The notes: a model not told the origin generated them from the sequence alone. DNA of 64,000 bases from Nocardioides sp. Root122 (GCF_001425025.1 NZ_LMDE01000001.1:106751-170750), one strand, 5' to 3'; counted from the stretch's first letter, positions 44,637 through 54,735 are shown. Program-made: numbers and translations.

Positions 44637-45848
44637 ATGGCAGAAGCATTCGTCTACGACCACATCCGCACACCTCGCGGCCGCGGCAAGGCCGTCGGTT
44701 CGCTGCACGAGGTGAAGCCGGTCGACCTGGTCGTCGGACTCCTCGACGAGCTCAAGACCCGCAACCCCACGCTCGACCCGGCCCGCGTCGACGACGTCGT
44801 GCTCGGTGTCGTGACCCCCATCGGCGACCAGGGCGGCGACATCGCCAAGACCGCCGCCCTCAAGGCCGGCTATCCCGAGACCGTGGCCGGCGTGCAGCTC
44901 AACCGGTTCTGCGCCTCCGGTCTCGAGGCTGTCAACCAGGCCGCGCAGCGCGTGCGCTCGGGCTTCGAGGACCTGATCCTCGCCGGTGGCGTCGAGTCGA
45001 TGAGCCGCGTGCCGATGGGCAGCGACGGCGGCGCGTGGGCCATGGACCCCGCCACCGCGCTGCAGACCGGCTTCGTGCCGCAGGGCATCGGTGCCGACCT
45101 GATCGCCACGATCGAGGGCTGGACGCGCGCCGACGTCGACGCCTACGCCGCCGAGTCGCACCACCGCGCCGCGAAGGCGTGGGCCAACGGCTACTTCGAC
45201 AACGCGGTCATCCCGGTGCGCGACATCAGCGGGGTCACGGTCCTCGACCGCGACGAGACCGTCCGTCCCGACACCTCCGTCGAGGGCCTCGCCGGGCTCA
45301 AGCCGTCGTTCGCCCAGATGGGGCGCGACGCCGGCTTCGACGACGTGGCGCTGGAGAAGTACCACTGGGTCCCGGCGATCGACCACGTCCACCACGCGGG
45401 GAACTCGTCCGGCATCGTCGACGGCGCCGCGCTGATGGCGATCGGCACCGAGGAGGTCGGTACGTCGCTCGGGCTGACCCCGCGCGCCCGCATCGTCGCC
45501 ACCGCCGTGTCGGGCGCCGACCCGACGATCATGCTGACCGGCCCGGCGCCCGCAGCCCGCAAGGCACTGGCCCGCGCCGGCCTCGAGGTCGACGACATCG
45601 ACCTGTGGGAGATCAACGAGGCCTTCGCCGCCGTCGCGATGCGCTTCATGCGCGACATGGGCATCAGCCACGACGTCACCAACGTCAACGGCGGCGCCAT
45701 CGCCATGGGTCACCCCCTCGGCGCCACCGGCGCGATGATCCTCGGCACCCTCGTCGACGAGCTCGCTCGGCGCGACCAGAAGCGCGGCCTCGCCACGCTC
45801 TGCGTCGGCGGCGGCATGGGCATCGCCACGATCGTCGAGCTCGTCTGA
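44637..45848 (+). CDS. fadA: Acetyl-CoA C-acyltransferase (thiolase, FadA-like)
   Basis: The 403-residue protein is a thiolase. The acyl-accepting Cys is in [10 protein letters not shown] (about 92), and [15 protein letters not shown] and CVGGGMG hold the His and second Cys. It cleaves 3-oxoacyl-CoA in the last step of beta-oxidation. No Shine-Dalgarno precedes the ATG at 44637, in agreement with a leaderless transcript. The next gene, 20 bp downstream, encodes the multifunctional partner, so the two form the FadAB-type complex. Confidence 0.92.
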   Translation: MAEAFVYDHIRTPRGRGKAVGSLHEVKPVDLVVGLLDELKTRNPTLDPARVDDVVLGVVTPIGDQGGDIAKTAALKAGYPETVAGVQLNRFCASGLEAVNQAAQRVRSGFEDLILAGGVESMSRVPMGSDGGAWAMDPATALQTGFVPQGIGADLIATIEGWTRADVDAYAAESHHRAAKAWANGYFDNAVIPVRDISGVTVLDRDETVRPDTSVEGLAGLKPSFAQMGRDAGFDDVALEKYHWVPAIDHVHHAGNSSGIVDGAALMAIGTEEVGTSLGLTPRARIVATAVSGADPTIMLTGPAPAARKALARAGLEVDDIDLWEINEAFAAVAMRFMRDMGISHDVTNVNGGAIAMGHPLGATGAMILGTLVDELARRDQKRGLATLCVGGGMGIATIVELV

Positions 45849-45867
45849 GAAGGAGAACACCCACAGC

Positions 45868-48090
45868 ATGAGCACCACTGACACGAAGACCGCGGTCCGC
45901 TACGACCGCGACGCCGACGGCATCGTCACCCTGACCCTCGACGACCCGACGGCCAGCGCGAACACCATGAACGAGCTCTACCTCGCGTCGATGGAGGCCG
46001 CCGTCCAGCGGCTGCACGACGAGCAGGACGAGGTGACCGGCGTGGTCCTGGCCAGCGCGAAGAAGACCTTCTTCGCCGGCGGCAACCTCAAGAGCATGGT
46101 CACCGCCACCCCGGACGACGCCGAGGCGATCTTCTCGATGGGCGAGGCCATCAAGTCCAGCCTCCGCAGGCTGGAGACCTTCCCGCGGCCGGTGGTCGCA
46201 GCGATCAACGGCGCCGCGCTCGGCGGGGGCCTCGAGATCGCCCTCGCCGCCAACCACCGCATCGCGGTCGACGACCGCTCGGTCAAGATCGGCCTGCCGG
46301 AGGCGACGCTAGGCCTGCTGCCCGGCGGCGGCGGGGTCACCCGCGTCGTACGCATGCTGGGGCTGCAGTCGGCGCTGATGGACGTGCTGATGCCGGGCAC
46401 GCAGTTCGACCCGCAGGGCGCGCTGGCCAAGGGCCTCATCGACGAGGTCGTGCCCACCCGCGACGAGCTCCTCCCGGCCGCGAAGGCGTGGGTGCTCGCG
46501 CACCGCGACGACGAGGACGCGGCGAAGAACCCGTGGGACCGCGCGGGTTACAAGATGCCCGGCGGCACGCCGAGGACCCCGGCGCTCGCGCAGTTCCTGC
46601 CGGCGTTCCCGGCGCTGCTGCGCAAGCAGACCAAGGGCGCCGTCTACCCGGCGCCGCGCGCGATCATGAGCGCAGCGGTCGAGGGTGCGCAGGTCGACTT
46701 CGACACCGCGTCGCGCATCGAGAGCCGCTACTTCACCAACCTGGTGGTCAACCAGCAGGCCAAGAACATGATCCAGGCCTTCTTCTTCGACCTCCAGGCG
46801 ATCAACTCCGGCTCGCTGCGCCCGCAGGGCATCGAGCGCTGGCAAGCCACCAAGGTCGCCGTCCTCGGCGCCGGGATGATGGGCGCCGGCATCGCCTACT
46901 CGTGTGCCCGGGCCGGCATGCAGGTCGTGCTCAAGGACGTCTCGCTCGAGGCGGCCGAGAAGGGCAAGGCCTACACCGCGAAGCTCAACGCCAAGGGCGT
47001 CGAGCGCGGCAAGATCTCGCAGGAGAAGGCTGACGAGCTGCTCGGCCGGATCACCGCGACCGCGTCCGCCGAGGACCTGGCGGGCTGCGACCTCGTCATC
47101 GAGGCCGTCTTCGAGGATCCCTCGCTCAAGGCGAAGGTGTTCGCCGAGGTGGCGCCCTACGTCGACGACGACGCGCTGCTGTGCTCCAACACCTCGACCC
47201 TGCCGATCACCGAGCTCGCCACCGGCGTCGACCGCCCGGCCGACTTCATCGGGCTGCACTTCTTCAGCCCCGTCGACAAGATGCCGCTGGTCGAGATCAT
47301 CCGCGGCGCCGAGACCTCCGACGTCGCGCTGGCCAAGGCCTACGACGTGGTGCAGCAGATCCGCAAGACGCCGATCGTGGTCAACGACTCCCGTGGCTTC
47401 TACACCTCGCGCGTCATCGGCACCCAGATCAACGAGGGCCTGACGATGCTCAGCGAGGGCGTCCACCCGGTCTCGCTGGAGCGGGCCGCGACGTCGGCCG
47501 GCTTCCCGGTCGGGCCGCTGCAGATCAGCGACGAGCTCAACATGGAGCTGATGGCCAAGATCCGCAAGGCCACCGAGGACGCGGCCGCGCGTGACGGCGT
47601 CGACCTGGGTGACTACCCGGCCGGCGAGGTCATCTCGACGATGATCGGCCTCGGGCGCCCGTCGCGCCTCAAGGGCGCGGGCTTCTACGACTACGACGAG
47701 AACGGCCGGCGTACGACGCTGTGGCCGGGCCTCGCCGAGACGTTCCCCGTCGCCGAGCAGCAGCTCCCGATCCGCGACGTCCGCGACCGGATGCTGTTCA
47801 TCGAGGCCATCGAGACCGCGAAGTGCTTCGAGGAGGGTGTCATCACCTCGGCCGCCGCGGCCAACATCGGCTCGATCATGGGCATCGGCTTCCCGGCGCT
47901 CACCGGCGGTGCGGCCCAGTTCATGACCGGCTGGCAGGCCCTCGACGAGACCGGTCACGGCGTCGGCCCGATCGGGCTCGATGCGTTCCTGGCCCGGGCC
48001 GACGAGCTGGCCGACGCCTACGGCGAGCGCTTCCGCCCGACGCCGTACCTCCGCGAGCTCGCGGCGAAGGGCGAGACCTTCCCCGCCTGA
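45868..48090 (+). CDS. fadB: Fatty-acid oxidation complex subunit: enoyl-CoA hydratase / 3-hydroxyacyl-CoA dehydrogenase (FadB-like)
   Basis: The 740 residues join two enzymes. The N-terminal crotonase domain (about 1-190) has [20 protein letters not shown] and [15 protein letters not shown]. The C-terminal dehydrogenase starts [21 protein letters not shown] (NAD Rossmann, about 330) and contains [12 protein letters not shown] and [19 protein letters not shown] with the catalytic His. It performs hydration and oxidation in beta-oxidation, handing 3-oxoacyl-CoA to the thiolase. AAGGAG lies upstream of the ATG at 45868. Confidence 0.92.
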   Translation: MSTTDTKTAVRYDRDADGIVTLTLDDPTASANTMNELYLASMEAAVQRLHDEQDEVTGVVLASAKKTFFAGGNLKSMVTATPDDAEAIFSMGEAIKSSLRRLETFPRPVVAAINGAALGGGLEIALAANHRIAVDDRSVKIGLPEATLGLLPGGGGVTRVVRMLGLQSALMDVLMPGTQFDPQGALAKGLIDEVVPTRDELLPAAKAWVLAHRDDEDAAKNPWDRAGYKMPGGTPRTPALAQFLPAFPALLRKQTKGAVYPAPRAIMSAAVEGAQVDFDTASRIESRYFTNLVVNQQAKNMIQAFFFDLQAINSGSLRPQGIERWQATKVAVLGAGMMGAGIAYSCARAGMQVVLKDVSLEAAEKGKAYTAKLNAKGVERGKISQEKADELLGRITATASAEDLAGCDLVIEAVFEDPSLKAKVFAEVAPYVDDDALLCSNTSTLPITELATGVDRPADFIGLHFFSPVDKMPLVEIIRGAETSDVALAKAYDVVQQIRKTPIVVNDSRGFYTSRVIGTQINEGLTMLSEGVHPVSLERAATSAGFPVGPLQISDELNMELMAKIRKATEDAAARDGVDLGDYPAGEVISTMIGLGRPSRLKGAGFYDYDENGRRTTLWPGLAETFPVAEQQLPIRDVRDRMLFIEAIETAKCFEEGVITSAAAANIGSIMGIGFPALTGGAAQFMTGWQALDETGHGVGPIGLDAFLARADELADAYGERFRPTPYLRELAAKGETFPA

Positions 48091-48096
48091 ACCGCT

Positions 48097-48264
48097 GACC
48101 GGGCGCTTCCTCCCCGTCTCGCGCACTGACCGGGCACTTCCTCGCGCTGCGCACCACCGACCGGGCACTTCCTCGCGCTCCACCGTGAGGAAGTGCCCGG
48201 TCGTCGCGTTCCAGCGCGACGAAGTGCCCGGTCAGTCCGTTTCACCGCGAGGAAGTGCCTGGTC
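48097..48264. repeat. Mirror-symmetric array of six repeat units, 31-bp period
   Basis: The unit GACCGGGCACTTCCTCGCG starts at 48097, 48128 and 48159 in one orientation. Its reverse complement ends at 48202, 48233 and 48264. Each half has an exact 31-bp period, and both halves are centred on 48180.5, giving a 168-bp imperfect palindrome. Units vary at one or two bases. It fills the space between fadB and the ABC genes. Confidence 0.85.
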
Positions 48265-48279
48265 GGCGAGAATCGGGAG

Positions 48280-48978
48280 GTGAGCCAGATCCCCGCCGTC
48301 GTCGTCCGCGACCTGCACGTGCGTTTCGGCGACGTCGAGGCCGTGTCGGGCGTCGACCTGACCGCGACCGGCGGGCAGGCGACTGCGCTGCTCGGGCGCA
48401 ACGGCGCCGGCAAGTCGACGACGATGAAGGTGCTCGCCGGCGTCGTCCCTCCGACCGCCGGTGAGGTCACCGTCGCGGGCCACGACGCCGCGACCGACGC
48501 CCTCGGCGTCAAGCGCGTGGTGGGCTACTGCCCGGACGTGGGCGGGCTGGTCCCGCGCGCCACCCCGTGGGAGCACCTCCAGCTCAGCGCCCGGCTGCGG
48601 CGGATGGGCGACTGGGAGGAGCGCGGCCGCGACCTGCTCGAGCGGTTCGAGCTCGGCGACGTGGCGCACCGCGTGGTCGGCGGGTTCAGCCACGGCATGA
48701 GCCGCCGGCTGAGCGTCGTGCTGGCCGCGCTGCACGAGCCGTCGGTGCTGCTGCTCGACGAGCCCTTCGACGGCGTGGACCCGATCGGGGTGGAGGCCAC
48801 CCTCGAGGTGGTCGCCGACGCCCGCGCCCGCGGCGCCTGCGTGCTGCTCTCCACCCACCTGCGCGACCTGGCCCTCGAGGCCTGCGGCACCGCAGTCGTG
48901 CTGCGCGGGGGCAACCGTGTCGCGGCGATGCAGACCGCCGAGCTCACCGGCGAGGCCTACCGTGACCTCCTCGACTGA
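48280..48978 (+). CDS. ABC transporter ATP-binding protein
   Basis: The 232-residue ATPase has Walker A GRNGAGKST, Walker B VLLLDEPFDGVDP and a His switch in STHLRDLALE. The signature region reads GFSHGMSRRLSV rather than LSGGQ, as in several drug/Nod-type exporter ATPases. The GTG at 48280 is chosen because upstream codons fall in the repeat array; its ribosome-binding site is poor. It overlaps the permease gene by 17 bp, so the two make one exporter of unknown substrate. Confidence 0.85.
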   Translation: MSQIPAVVVRDLHVRFGDVEAVSGVDLTATGGQATALLGRNGAGKSTTMKVLAGVVPPTAGEVTVAGHDAATDALGVKRVVGYCPDVGGLVPRATPWEHLQLSARLRRMGDWEERGRDLLERFELGDVAHRVVGGFSHGMSRRLSVVLAALHEPSVLLLDEPFDGVDPIGVEATLEVVADARARGACVLLSTHLRDLALEACGTAVVLRGGNRVAAMQTAELTGEAYRDLLD

Positions 48979-50497
48979 CTGGCTCGAGGCCGCGCGCGAC
49001 ACCCGCCACCTGGTGGCGTTCCGCGCGGGGACCGTACGCCGTCCCGCAGCCGCAGTGACCGGCGCGGCGGTGGTCGTGCTGCTGACCATCGGCTTCGCAG
49101 TGGGGCCCGCCTTCTTCGACCTCGGGGCCGTCCGCAACGAGACCGTGCAGATCGCGGTCACCTCCCTGCAGGGCAACCTCGGCGCGGCGTTCGTGGGCTT
49201 CCTCCTGCTCAGCATCAGCTCGGCGATGAGCAGCGGCGGTGGTCGCGAGCTCCTCTCGCGGAGCGAGGCGGCGATCCACCCGGTCAGCCCGGTCGCCGAG
49301 CACCTCGGCGCGCTGCTGCTGGCGCCGGTCAACCTCGCCTGGCTCGTCCAGATGTGGGCCCTCCTCGCCGTCAGTGCACTCGTGGCCGTGCCTGCCCACC
49401 TGCTCGGTGCGCAGCTGGTGGCGCTCGCCTGGGTGGTGGCGGCGTCGGCCGTCGGGCAGGCGATCGGCTGGACGATCGAGGGCGTACGCCGGACCGCGCA
49501 CGGTGTCGTGGCGGTGCGGGTGGTGAGTGGCCTGGTCGTGCTCGCGCTGGCCGGGCTGCACCTCGCCGGGGCGCTCGGACCGATCGTCCGGGCGCTGCCC
49601 ACCACGTGGCTGGCCGAGACCGCCCCGACCTCACGCTGGCCGCTCGCGGTCGTCGTGCTCCTCGCCGTTGCCGTGGTCGCCGTCCTCGTCGGCGCACGGC
49701 CCGCGACGTGGGCCCTGGGGCTGCCGCCGCGCGAGGAGCTGCGGGTGCAGTCCGGCGTGCACGAGGCCCGCCACGTGCCCGAGCCGCGCTGGGGCTCCCC
49801 GGAGCGCGCGCTGCTGCGCCGGCTCGACCGGGGCTCGGTGTGGCGCTCGGTCGGGATGCGCCGTGGCCTGCTCGTCCTGGGCTTCGGCCCTGGCCTCATC
49901 GCGCTGGTGGCCGGGCTGCAGTGGAGCTCGGTCATGCTGCTGCCCGGGCTCACCGCGAGCGGCGCCGCGCTGCTCTTCGGCGTCAACGCCTGGTGCCTCG
50001 ACGGCAAGGGGATGGTCTGGCGCGAGACCCTCCCGGTCACCGCGCGCGACGTGTTCGACGTACGCGCCCTCGTCGTCGCGGAGTGCATGGCGATGGTCTC
50101 GGGGGTGACCGTCCTCCTCGCGCTGCTGCGCAACGGGCTGCCGCCGCTGGTGACCGGGCTCTCCGTCGCCGCCTGCTGGCTCGTCGTGCTGGTCCAGGTG
50201 CTGGCGATCGTGATGACCTGGTCGGTGCGCTCGCCCTACTCCGTCGACCTCGCCTCGCCGCGGGCGACGCCCGCCCCGCACGGCGCCATGGCCGGGTACG
50301 CCGGCCGGCTCTCGCTCGTCACGACGCTGACCGCCATGCTCTTCACCGTCCTCGCGGCGCTGCCGTGGGCCTGGGTCCCGGTCGCGTTCGCCGTTCCCTT
50401 CCTCGCCTGGTCGACCCGCCGCCTCCTCCGGGCCCGCCGCCGCTGGCTCGACCCCGCCGACCGGGCGCGCGTCGTTCTCACCGTCGCCGCCGTCTGA
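48962..50497 (+). CDS. ABC exporter permease, multi-spanning
   Basis: The 511-residue membrane protein has about ten to twelve hydrophobic segments (for example AAVVVLLTIGFAVGPAF and MLLPGLTASGAALLFGVNAW) with short loops. It starts with GTG within the 3' end of the ATPase gene. It is not recognisably from a named permease family, but its position supports a two-component exporter. A stem-loop ends the transcript 10 bp after the stop. Confidence 0.8.
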   Translation: MTSSTDWLEAARDTRHLVAFRAGTVRRPAAAVTGAAVVVLLTIGFAVGPAFFDLGAVRNETVQIAVTSLQGNLGAAFVGFLLLSISSAMSSGGGRELLSRSEAAIHPVSPVAEHLGALLLAPVNLAWLVQMWALLAVSALVAVPAHLLGAQLVALAWVVAASAVGQAIGWTIEGVRRTAHGVVAVRVVSGLVVLALAGLHLAGALGPIVRALPTTWLAETAPTSRWPLAVVVLLAVAVVAVLVGARPATWALGLPPREELRVQSGVHEARHVPEPRWGSPERALLRRLDRGSVWRSVGMRRGLLVLGFGPGLIALVAGLQWSSVMLLPGLTASGAALLFGVNAWCLDGKGMVWRETLPVTARDVFDVRALVVAECMAMVSGVTVLLALLRNGLPPLVTGLSVAACWLVVLVQVLAIVMTWSVRSPYSVDLASPRATPAPHGAMAGYAGRLSLVTTLTAMLFTVLAALPWAWVPVAFAVPFLAWSTRRLLRARRRWLDPADRARVVLTVAAV

Positions 50498-50506
50498 CCT
50501 CGTCCA

Positions 50507-50532
50507 GTGATCCCCGTCTGACCGGGGATCAC
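50507..50532 (+). terminator. Stem-loop after ABC permease gene
   Basis: GTGATCCCCG and CGGGGATCAC form a perfect 10-bp stem with a 6-nt loop, without a U-tract. It separates the first ABC pair from the padR promoter. Confidence 0.7.
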
Positions 50533-50552
50533 GAAGGTGCGGAGCCACATGC

Positions 50553-50576
50553 ATACGTGGTATACATACCCGGTAT
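50553..50576. promoter_or_regulatory. Nested palindrome, likely PadR operator
   Basis: ATAC-gt-GGTAT-ac-ATACC-cg-GTAT is a 24-bp two-level palindrome, 43 bp upstream of the padR start. It is unusually AT-rich for this DNA and probably overlaps the promoter. Confidence 0.6.
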
Positions 50577-50619
50577 CCATCGACCACGGGGGGCGGTGGA
50601 ACGAACCACGGAGGCGCGG

Positions 50620-51237
50620 ATGTCGATCCGACAGGCGATGCTGGCGATCCTGGAGCGGGGGCCGATGTACGGCTACCAGCTCCGGGCGGAGTTCGAGCAG
50701 CGCACCGGCGAGACGTGGCCGCTCAACATCGGGCAGGTGTACACCACCCTCACGCGACTCGAGCGTGACGGACTGGTCGAGGTGGTCGAGCTCGGGGGAG
50801 CCGACACCCACCAGTCCGCGACCGAGCGGCACGTCAGCTATCGCGCCACCGAGGCGGGACGGAGCGAGGTGTCGGAGTGGTTCGCCACTCCGGTGCCTCG
50901 CTCCCAACCGCCCCGCGACGAGCTGGCCATCAAGCTCGCCATCGCCGTGACCCTGCCCGGCGTCGACGTCGGCACGATCATCCAGCGCCAGCGCAGCGCG
51001 ACCATGGCGGCGCTGCAGGACTACACCCGGCTCAAGCGCACCGGCCGCGCTGCCGCGCCCGACGCCCCCGAAGACCTCGCCTGGAGCCTGGTCCTCGACT
51101 CCCTGGTCTTCGACGCCGAGGCGGAGGTCCGCTGGCTCGACCACTGCGAGGCCCGCCTGCGACGCGCGGCGCTCGAGCGCGACGACGTACGTCGTGACGC
51201 GCCCGCCGTGTCGACCACCGAGGAGGCGAAGCGATGA
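50620..51237 (+). CDS. PadR-family transcriptional regulator
   Basis: The 205-residue protein opens MSIRQAMLAILERGPMYGYQL, a PadR winged helix with the recognition part NIGQVYTTLTRLERDGLVEV, then a helical Vir-like C-domain. GGAGG lies 6 bp before the ATG. It overlaps the MacB-like gene (ATGA) and therefore heads the exporter operon. PadR regulators of this type often repress a neighbouring ABC exporter until its substrate appears. Confidence 0.87.
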   Translation: MSIRQAMLAILERGPMYGYQLRAEFEQRTGETWPLNIGQVYTTLTRLERDGLVEVVELGGADTHQSATERHVSYRATEAGRSEVSEWFATPVPRSQPPRDELAIKLAIAVTLPGVDVGTIIQRQRSATMAALQDYTRLKRTGRAAAPDAPEDLAWSLVLDSLVFDAEAEVRWLDHCEARLRRAALERDDVRRDAPAVSTTEEAKR

Positions 51238-51956
51238 ACGCCGTCGTCCACCTCGCCGCCGTCAGCCGGATCCACGGCGAGGGTGCCACCGAGGTGCACG
51301 CCCTGCGCGGCGTGACCTTCCGCGCCCACCCCGGCGAGCTGGTCGCCGTCATGGGCCCGTCGGGCTCCGGCAAGTCGACCCTGCTCACCCTGGCCGGTGG
51401 TCTCGACGCCCCCACGTCCGGCTCGGTGTGGATCGAAGGCACGGACCTCGCCTCGCTCGACAACGCCGGTCGCGCCCGGATGCGGCGTACGTCGGTCGGC
51501 TACGTCTTCCAGGACTTCAACCTCATCCCCGCCCTCACCGCCGCCGAGAACGTCGCCCTCCCGCGCGAGCTCGACGGCGAGAAGGGCCGGATCGCCCGCC
51601 GGCTCGCGCTGACCGCGCTGGAGGAGGTCGGCATCGCCGACCTCGCGGACCGGTTCCCCGACGAGATGTCCGGGGGCCAGCAGCAGCGCGTGGCGATCGC
51701 GCGCGCCATCGTCGGCGACCGCCGGCTGATCCTGGCCGACGAGCCGACCGGCGCGCTCGACACCGACACCGGCGAGGAGATCCTGCGGCTGCTGCGGGCC
51801 CGCTGCGACGCCGGCGCGGCCGGCGTGATGGTGACGCACGAGGCGCGCCACGCCGCCTGGGCCGACCGGGTCGTCTTCCTCCGCGACGGCGTCGTCGTCG
51901 ACGAGACCGGCGCCGACGAGCCCGAGGGGCTCCTGGTCGAAGAGGCCGGTCGATGA
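51234..51956 (+). CDS. MacB/LolD-type ABC ATP-binding protein
   Basis: The 240-residue ATPase has GPSGSGKSTLLTLAGGLD (Walker A), MSGGQQQRVAIARAI (signature), ILADEPTGALDTDTG (Walker B) and VTHEARHAAWADR (His switch). The DEPTGALD form is typical of MacB/LolD partners of FtsX-like permeases. It is coupled to padR upstream and, through a very small frame, to the 874-residue permease downstream. Confidence 0.9.
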   Translation: MNAVVHLAAVSRIHGEGATEVHALRGVTFRAHPGELVAVMGPSGSGKSTLLTLAGGLDAPTSGSVWIEGTDLASLDNAGRARMRRTSVGYVFQDFNLIPALTAAENVALPRELDGEKGRIARRLALTALEEVGIADLADRFPDEMSGGQQQRVAIARAIVGDRRLILADEPTGALDTDTGEEILRLLRARCDAGAAGVMVTHEARHAAWADRVVFLRDGVVVDETGADEPEGLLVEEAGR

Positions 51957-52090
51957 GCACCCCACGACGTTCTTCTCCTCCGCTCCGCTTCACCCCACGA
52001 CCTTCTGACTCCTCCGCTCCCCTCCCCCGTCACAAGCTCGCGGGGACCCCGAAGCGCTCCCCCGAACAACGCCTCGGGGACCCCGCATGA
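51953..52090 (+). CDS. Possible 45-residue bridging ORF between ATPase and permease
   Basis: An ATG at 51953 overlaps the ATPase stop (ATGA), and its own TGA at 52088 overlaps the permease ATG at 52087 (ATGA). The product is Pro/Ser/Arg-rich (MSTPRRSSPPLRFTPRPSDS) without known domain. The DNA has repeated CTCCTCCGCTCC-like and GGGGACCCCG segments, so it may be an inserted repeat that kept the frame. Its role could be only to carry ribosomes to the permease start. Confidence 0.3.
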   Translation: MSTPRRSSPPLRFTPRPSDSSAPLPRHKLAGTPKRSPEQRLGDPA

Positions 52091-54711
52091 ACGGTTGGCG
52101 CCCGGCGCTGCTGATCGCCTGGCGTGATGCGCTGCGGCACAGGGGCCGCAGCATCCTCGTCCTCGTGATGATCAGCCTCCCGGTGCTGGCCGTCAGTGCC
52201 GCCGCGGTGATCATCAAGACCTCCGAGGTCAGCGGGATCGAGAGCGCAGACCGCACGCTCGGTGCGGCGGACGCCCGGGTGCGGACCGAGGGTCGCGGCC
52301 GGGTGGTCCAGTCGGCCGACCCGATGCGCGGCCAGTGGGTGCAGCTCGGCGACTTCGACTACGACGACCCGCTCGACGAGTCCGACGTCCTCGAAGTCCT
52401 GGGCGACGACGCCCGGCTGGTGCCGATCGCCACCGGCTGGCAGCGCGCGCGCCTGGGGAGCAAGGTCATCAGCTTCTCCACGACCGGTGTCGACCTGTCC
52501 GACCCGATCGCCGAGGGACTCTTCGAGGTCGGGTCCGGTCGCCTCCCTGCGGCCGCCGGCGAGGTGGTGGTCAACGACGCCATGCTGGAGAAGGGGTTCG
52601 CCGTCGGCGACGAGCTGGACGTCGACGGCTCGACGCTGACGATCGTCGGCGCCGGTCGCGACGCGACGGCGCGCGACCGCCCCGTCATGCTCGGCTCGAC
52701 GGCCGACCTGCCCAGCGACTCCACCAACGTTCGCGAGTGGCTCGTCGACGCCGGACCCGTGTCGTGGTCGACGGTCCAGCGGCTCAACGAGATCGGCGGT
52801 CTCGTCACCTCGCGCGCCGTCCTGGCGGACCCGCCCGACCTGGCCTCGATGGCCGAGCAGATGGGCTACGACACCGGCACCAACGAGATGGTCGCCGTCG
52901 TCGTGCTCATCATCGTGATGGCCCTGATCGAGGTCGTGCTCCTCGCCGGACCGGCGTTCGCGGTCGGTGCCCGACGGCACGCCCGCACGCTCGCGCTCAT
53001 CGCCGCCTCCGGAGGCACGCCGCGGCAGTCGCGGCGGGTCATCCTGGGCAGCGGGCTCGTCCTCGGGTTCGTCGCCTCCGCCGTGGGCCTGGTGCTCGGC
53101 ATCGTCGTCGGCTGGGCGCTGCTGCCGCTGGTCCAGCGCTTCAATGGCGACTGGTTCGGTCCGTTCGAGCTGCCGTGGCTCTACCTCGCGGCCATCTCCT
53201 CCTTCGGCCTGGTCTCCGCCGTGCTCGCCTCCGTCGTGCCTGCCTGGCTGGCGAGCCGCCAGGACGTCGTCGCCGTGCTCGCCGGCCGCCGCGGCGACCG
53301 GCGCCCGCGTGCCTCCACCCCGGTCGTCGGCCTCGTGCTGCTCGGCGCCGGGATCGCCGCATCGACCTACGGCGCGCTGACCTCCGACCGCGGCAACGGT
53401 GCCTACTGGATCGCCGCCGCGGCCATCGTGTCCGTGCTCGGGATGATCCTCGTCGTGCCCGTGGTCGTCTCCGCCGTCGCGAGGGCCTCCGGCCGCCTGC
53501 CGCTCACCGCGAGGTACGCCGCCCGCGACGCCGCGCGGCACCGCACCCGCACCGTCCCCGCCGTGGCAGCCGTCGCGGCGACCGTCGCCGGGGTGGTGGC
53601 CCTCGGCATCGCGACCACGAGCCAGGAGCTGGCCGACCAGAAGGGCTACGAGCCCCAGGCGCAGATCGGGAGCGGCTACGTCACCTGGGCTCCCGAGGTG
53701 CTCACGGGAGAGGCGGCTCCTGACGCGGCCGCGACCTGGAGCCGCATCGAGGACGCCGTGCGCCGCGCCGCACCCGACGTCGAGGTCGCGGAGACCCGTG
53801 GACCGGACGACACCTACGACCCCAATGGCTACACCAACACCTGGGTCGACGGGCCCGCGCTGGAGCCGGACGAGTGCTGCCTCGCCTCCTACGGTCCGGG
53901 CATCGCCGTCGCCGACCACGCCGCCGAGCTGGGGCTCAGCGGCGAGGCGGCCAGACGCATCGACGAGGGACTGGCAGCGGGCAGGGTCGTGGTGTTCACC
54001 TTGCGGACCGATGCCGTCGACGAGACGACGATCAGGTCCGAGACGTGGCGCGAGCGCTCGGACGAGGCGGAGTCGACGTCGGCGGACAGGGTGCCCGCCC
54101 AGCTCGTCGCCTGGGACTCTGCGAGCTGGGGACCGGTGCCGGCTCTGTCGGTGATGCCCACCGTGGTCGCCGACGACATCGGCGTGGAGGTCGTGACGAG
54201 GAGCCTGCGGCTCACCGGCGACATCGACCGGCAGGCCGAGACCCGGATCAGCGAGACGGTCGGCGGCGTCGCCGACGACACCACGCTCTACGTCGAGCGC
54301 GGCTACCAGCGCCCCCCGCAGGTCGTGATCGTCCTCCTCGTGCTGGGCGCCCTCGGTGGGGTGCTGATGCTCGGCGGCACCCTGACCGCGACCTTCCTCG
54401 CACTCTCCGACGCCCGCCCCGACCTGGCCACGCTGTCCGCGGTCGGCGCGGCGCCGCGCACCCGGCGGCGGGTGGCGGCGGCGTACGCCCTCGTCCTGGG
54501 CTCCGTCGGTGCGGTGCTCGGAGCGGCGGTGGGCTTCATCCCCGGCGTCGCCATCTCCCGGCCTCTCACGTCGTTCAGCGAGACCGGCCCCTACCTCGAC
54601 GTCCCGTGGCTGCTGATCGCGGCCATCGTGGTCGCCCTCCCGCTGCTCACCTCGGCGGTCGTCGGCCTCACCGCCCGCTCGCGGCTCCCGCTGGTGGCCC
54701 GGCTGGAGTGA
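52087..54711 (+). CDS. FtsX-like (MacB-type) ABC permease
   Basis: The 874-residue protein starts with a basic cytoplasmic tail (MNGWRPALLIAWRDALRHRG) and a first helix. A large extracytoplasmic domain follows, then three-helix FtsX blocks (ALIEVVLLAGPAFAVGARRH, VVLIIVMALIEVV) and a second block at the C-terminus (GGVLMLGGTLTATFLALSDA). This is the two-block FtsX layout seen in actinobacterial exporters. With the ATPase above it would export lipids, peptides or drugs. Its operon is headed by PadR. Confidence 0.88.
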   Translation: MNGWRPALLIAWRDALRHRGRSILVLVMISLPVLAVSAAAVIIKTSEVSGIESADRTLGAADARVRTEGRGRVVQSADPMRGQWVQLGDFDYDDPLDESDVLEVLGDDARLVPIATGWQRARLGSKVISFSTTGVDLSDPIAEGLFEVGSGRLPAAAGEVVVNDAMLEKGFAVGDELDVDGSTLTIVGAGRDATARDRPVMLGSTADLPSDSTNVREWLVDAGPVSWSTVQRLNEIGGLVTSRAVLADPPDLASMAEQMGYDTGTNEMVAVVVLIIVMALIEVVLLAGPAFAVGARRHARTLALIAASGGTPRQSRRVILGSGLVLGFVASAVGLVLGIVVGWALLPLVQRFNGDWFGPFELPWLYLAAISSFGLVSAVLASVVPAWLASRQDVVAVLAGRRGDRRPRASTPVVGLVLLGAGIAASTYGALTSDRGNGAYWIAAAAIVSVLGMILVVPVVVSAVARASGRLPLTARYAARDAARHRTRTVPAVAAVAATVAGVVALGIATTSQELADQKGYEPQAQIGSGYVTWAPEVLTGEAAPDAAATWSRIEDAVRRAAPDVEVAETRGPDDTYDPNGYTNTWVDGPALEPDECCLASYGPGIAVADHAAELGLSGEAARRIDEGLAAGRVVVFTLRTDAVDETTIRSETWRERSDEAESTSADRVPAQLVAWDSASWGPVPALSVMPTVVADDIGVEVVTRSLRLTGDIDRQAETRISETVGGVADDTTLYVERGYQRPPQVVIVLLVLGALGGVLMLGGTLTATFLALSDARPDLATLSAVGAAPRTRRRVAAAYALVLGSVGAVLGAAVGFIPGVAISRPLTSFSETGPYLDVPWLLIAAIVVALPLLTSAVVGLTARSRLPLVARLE

Positions 54712-54735
54712 CCGGGACCCGACGGCCGGCCGCCG

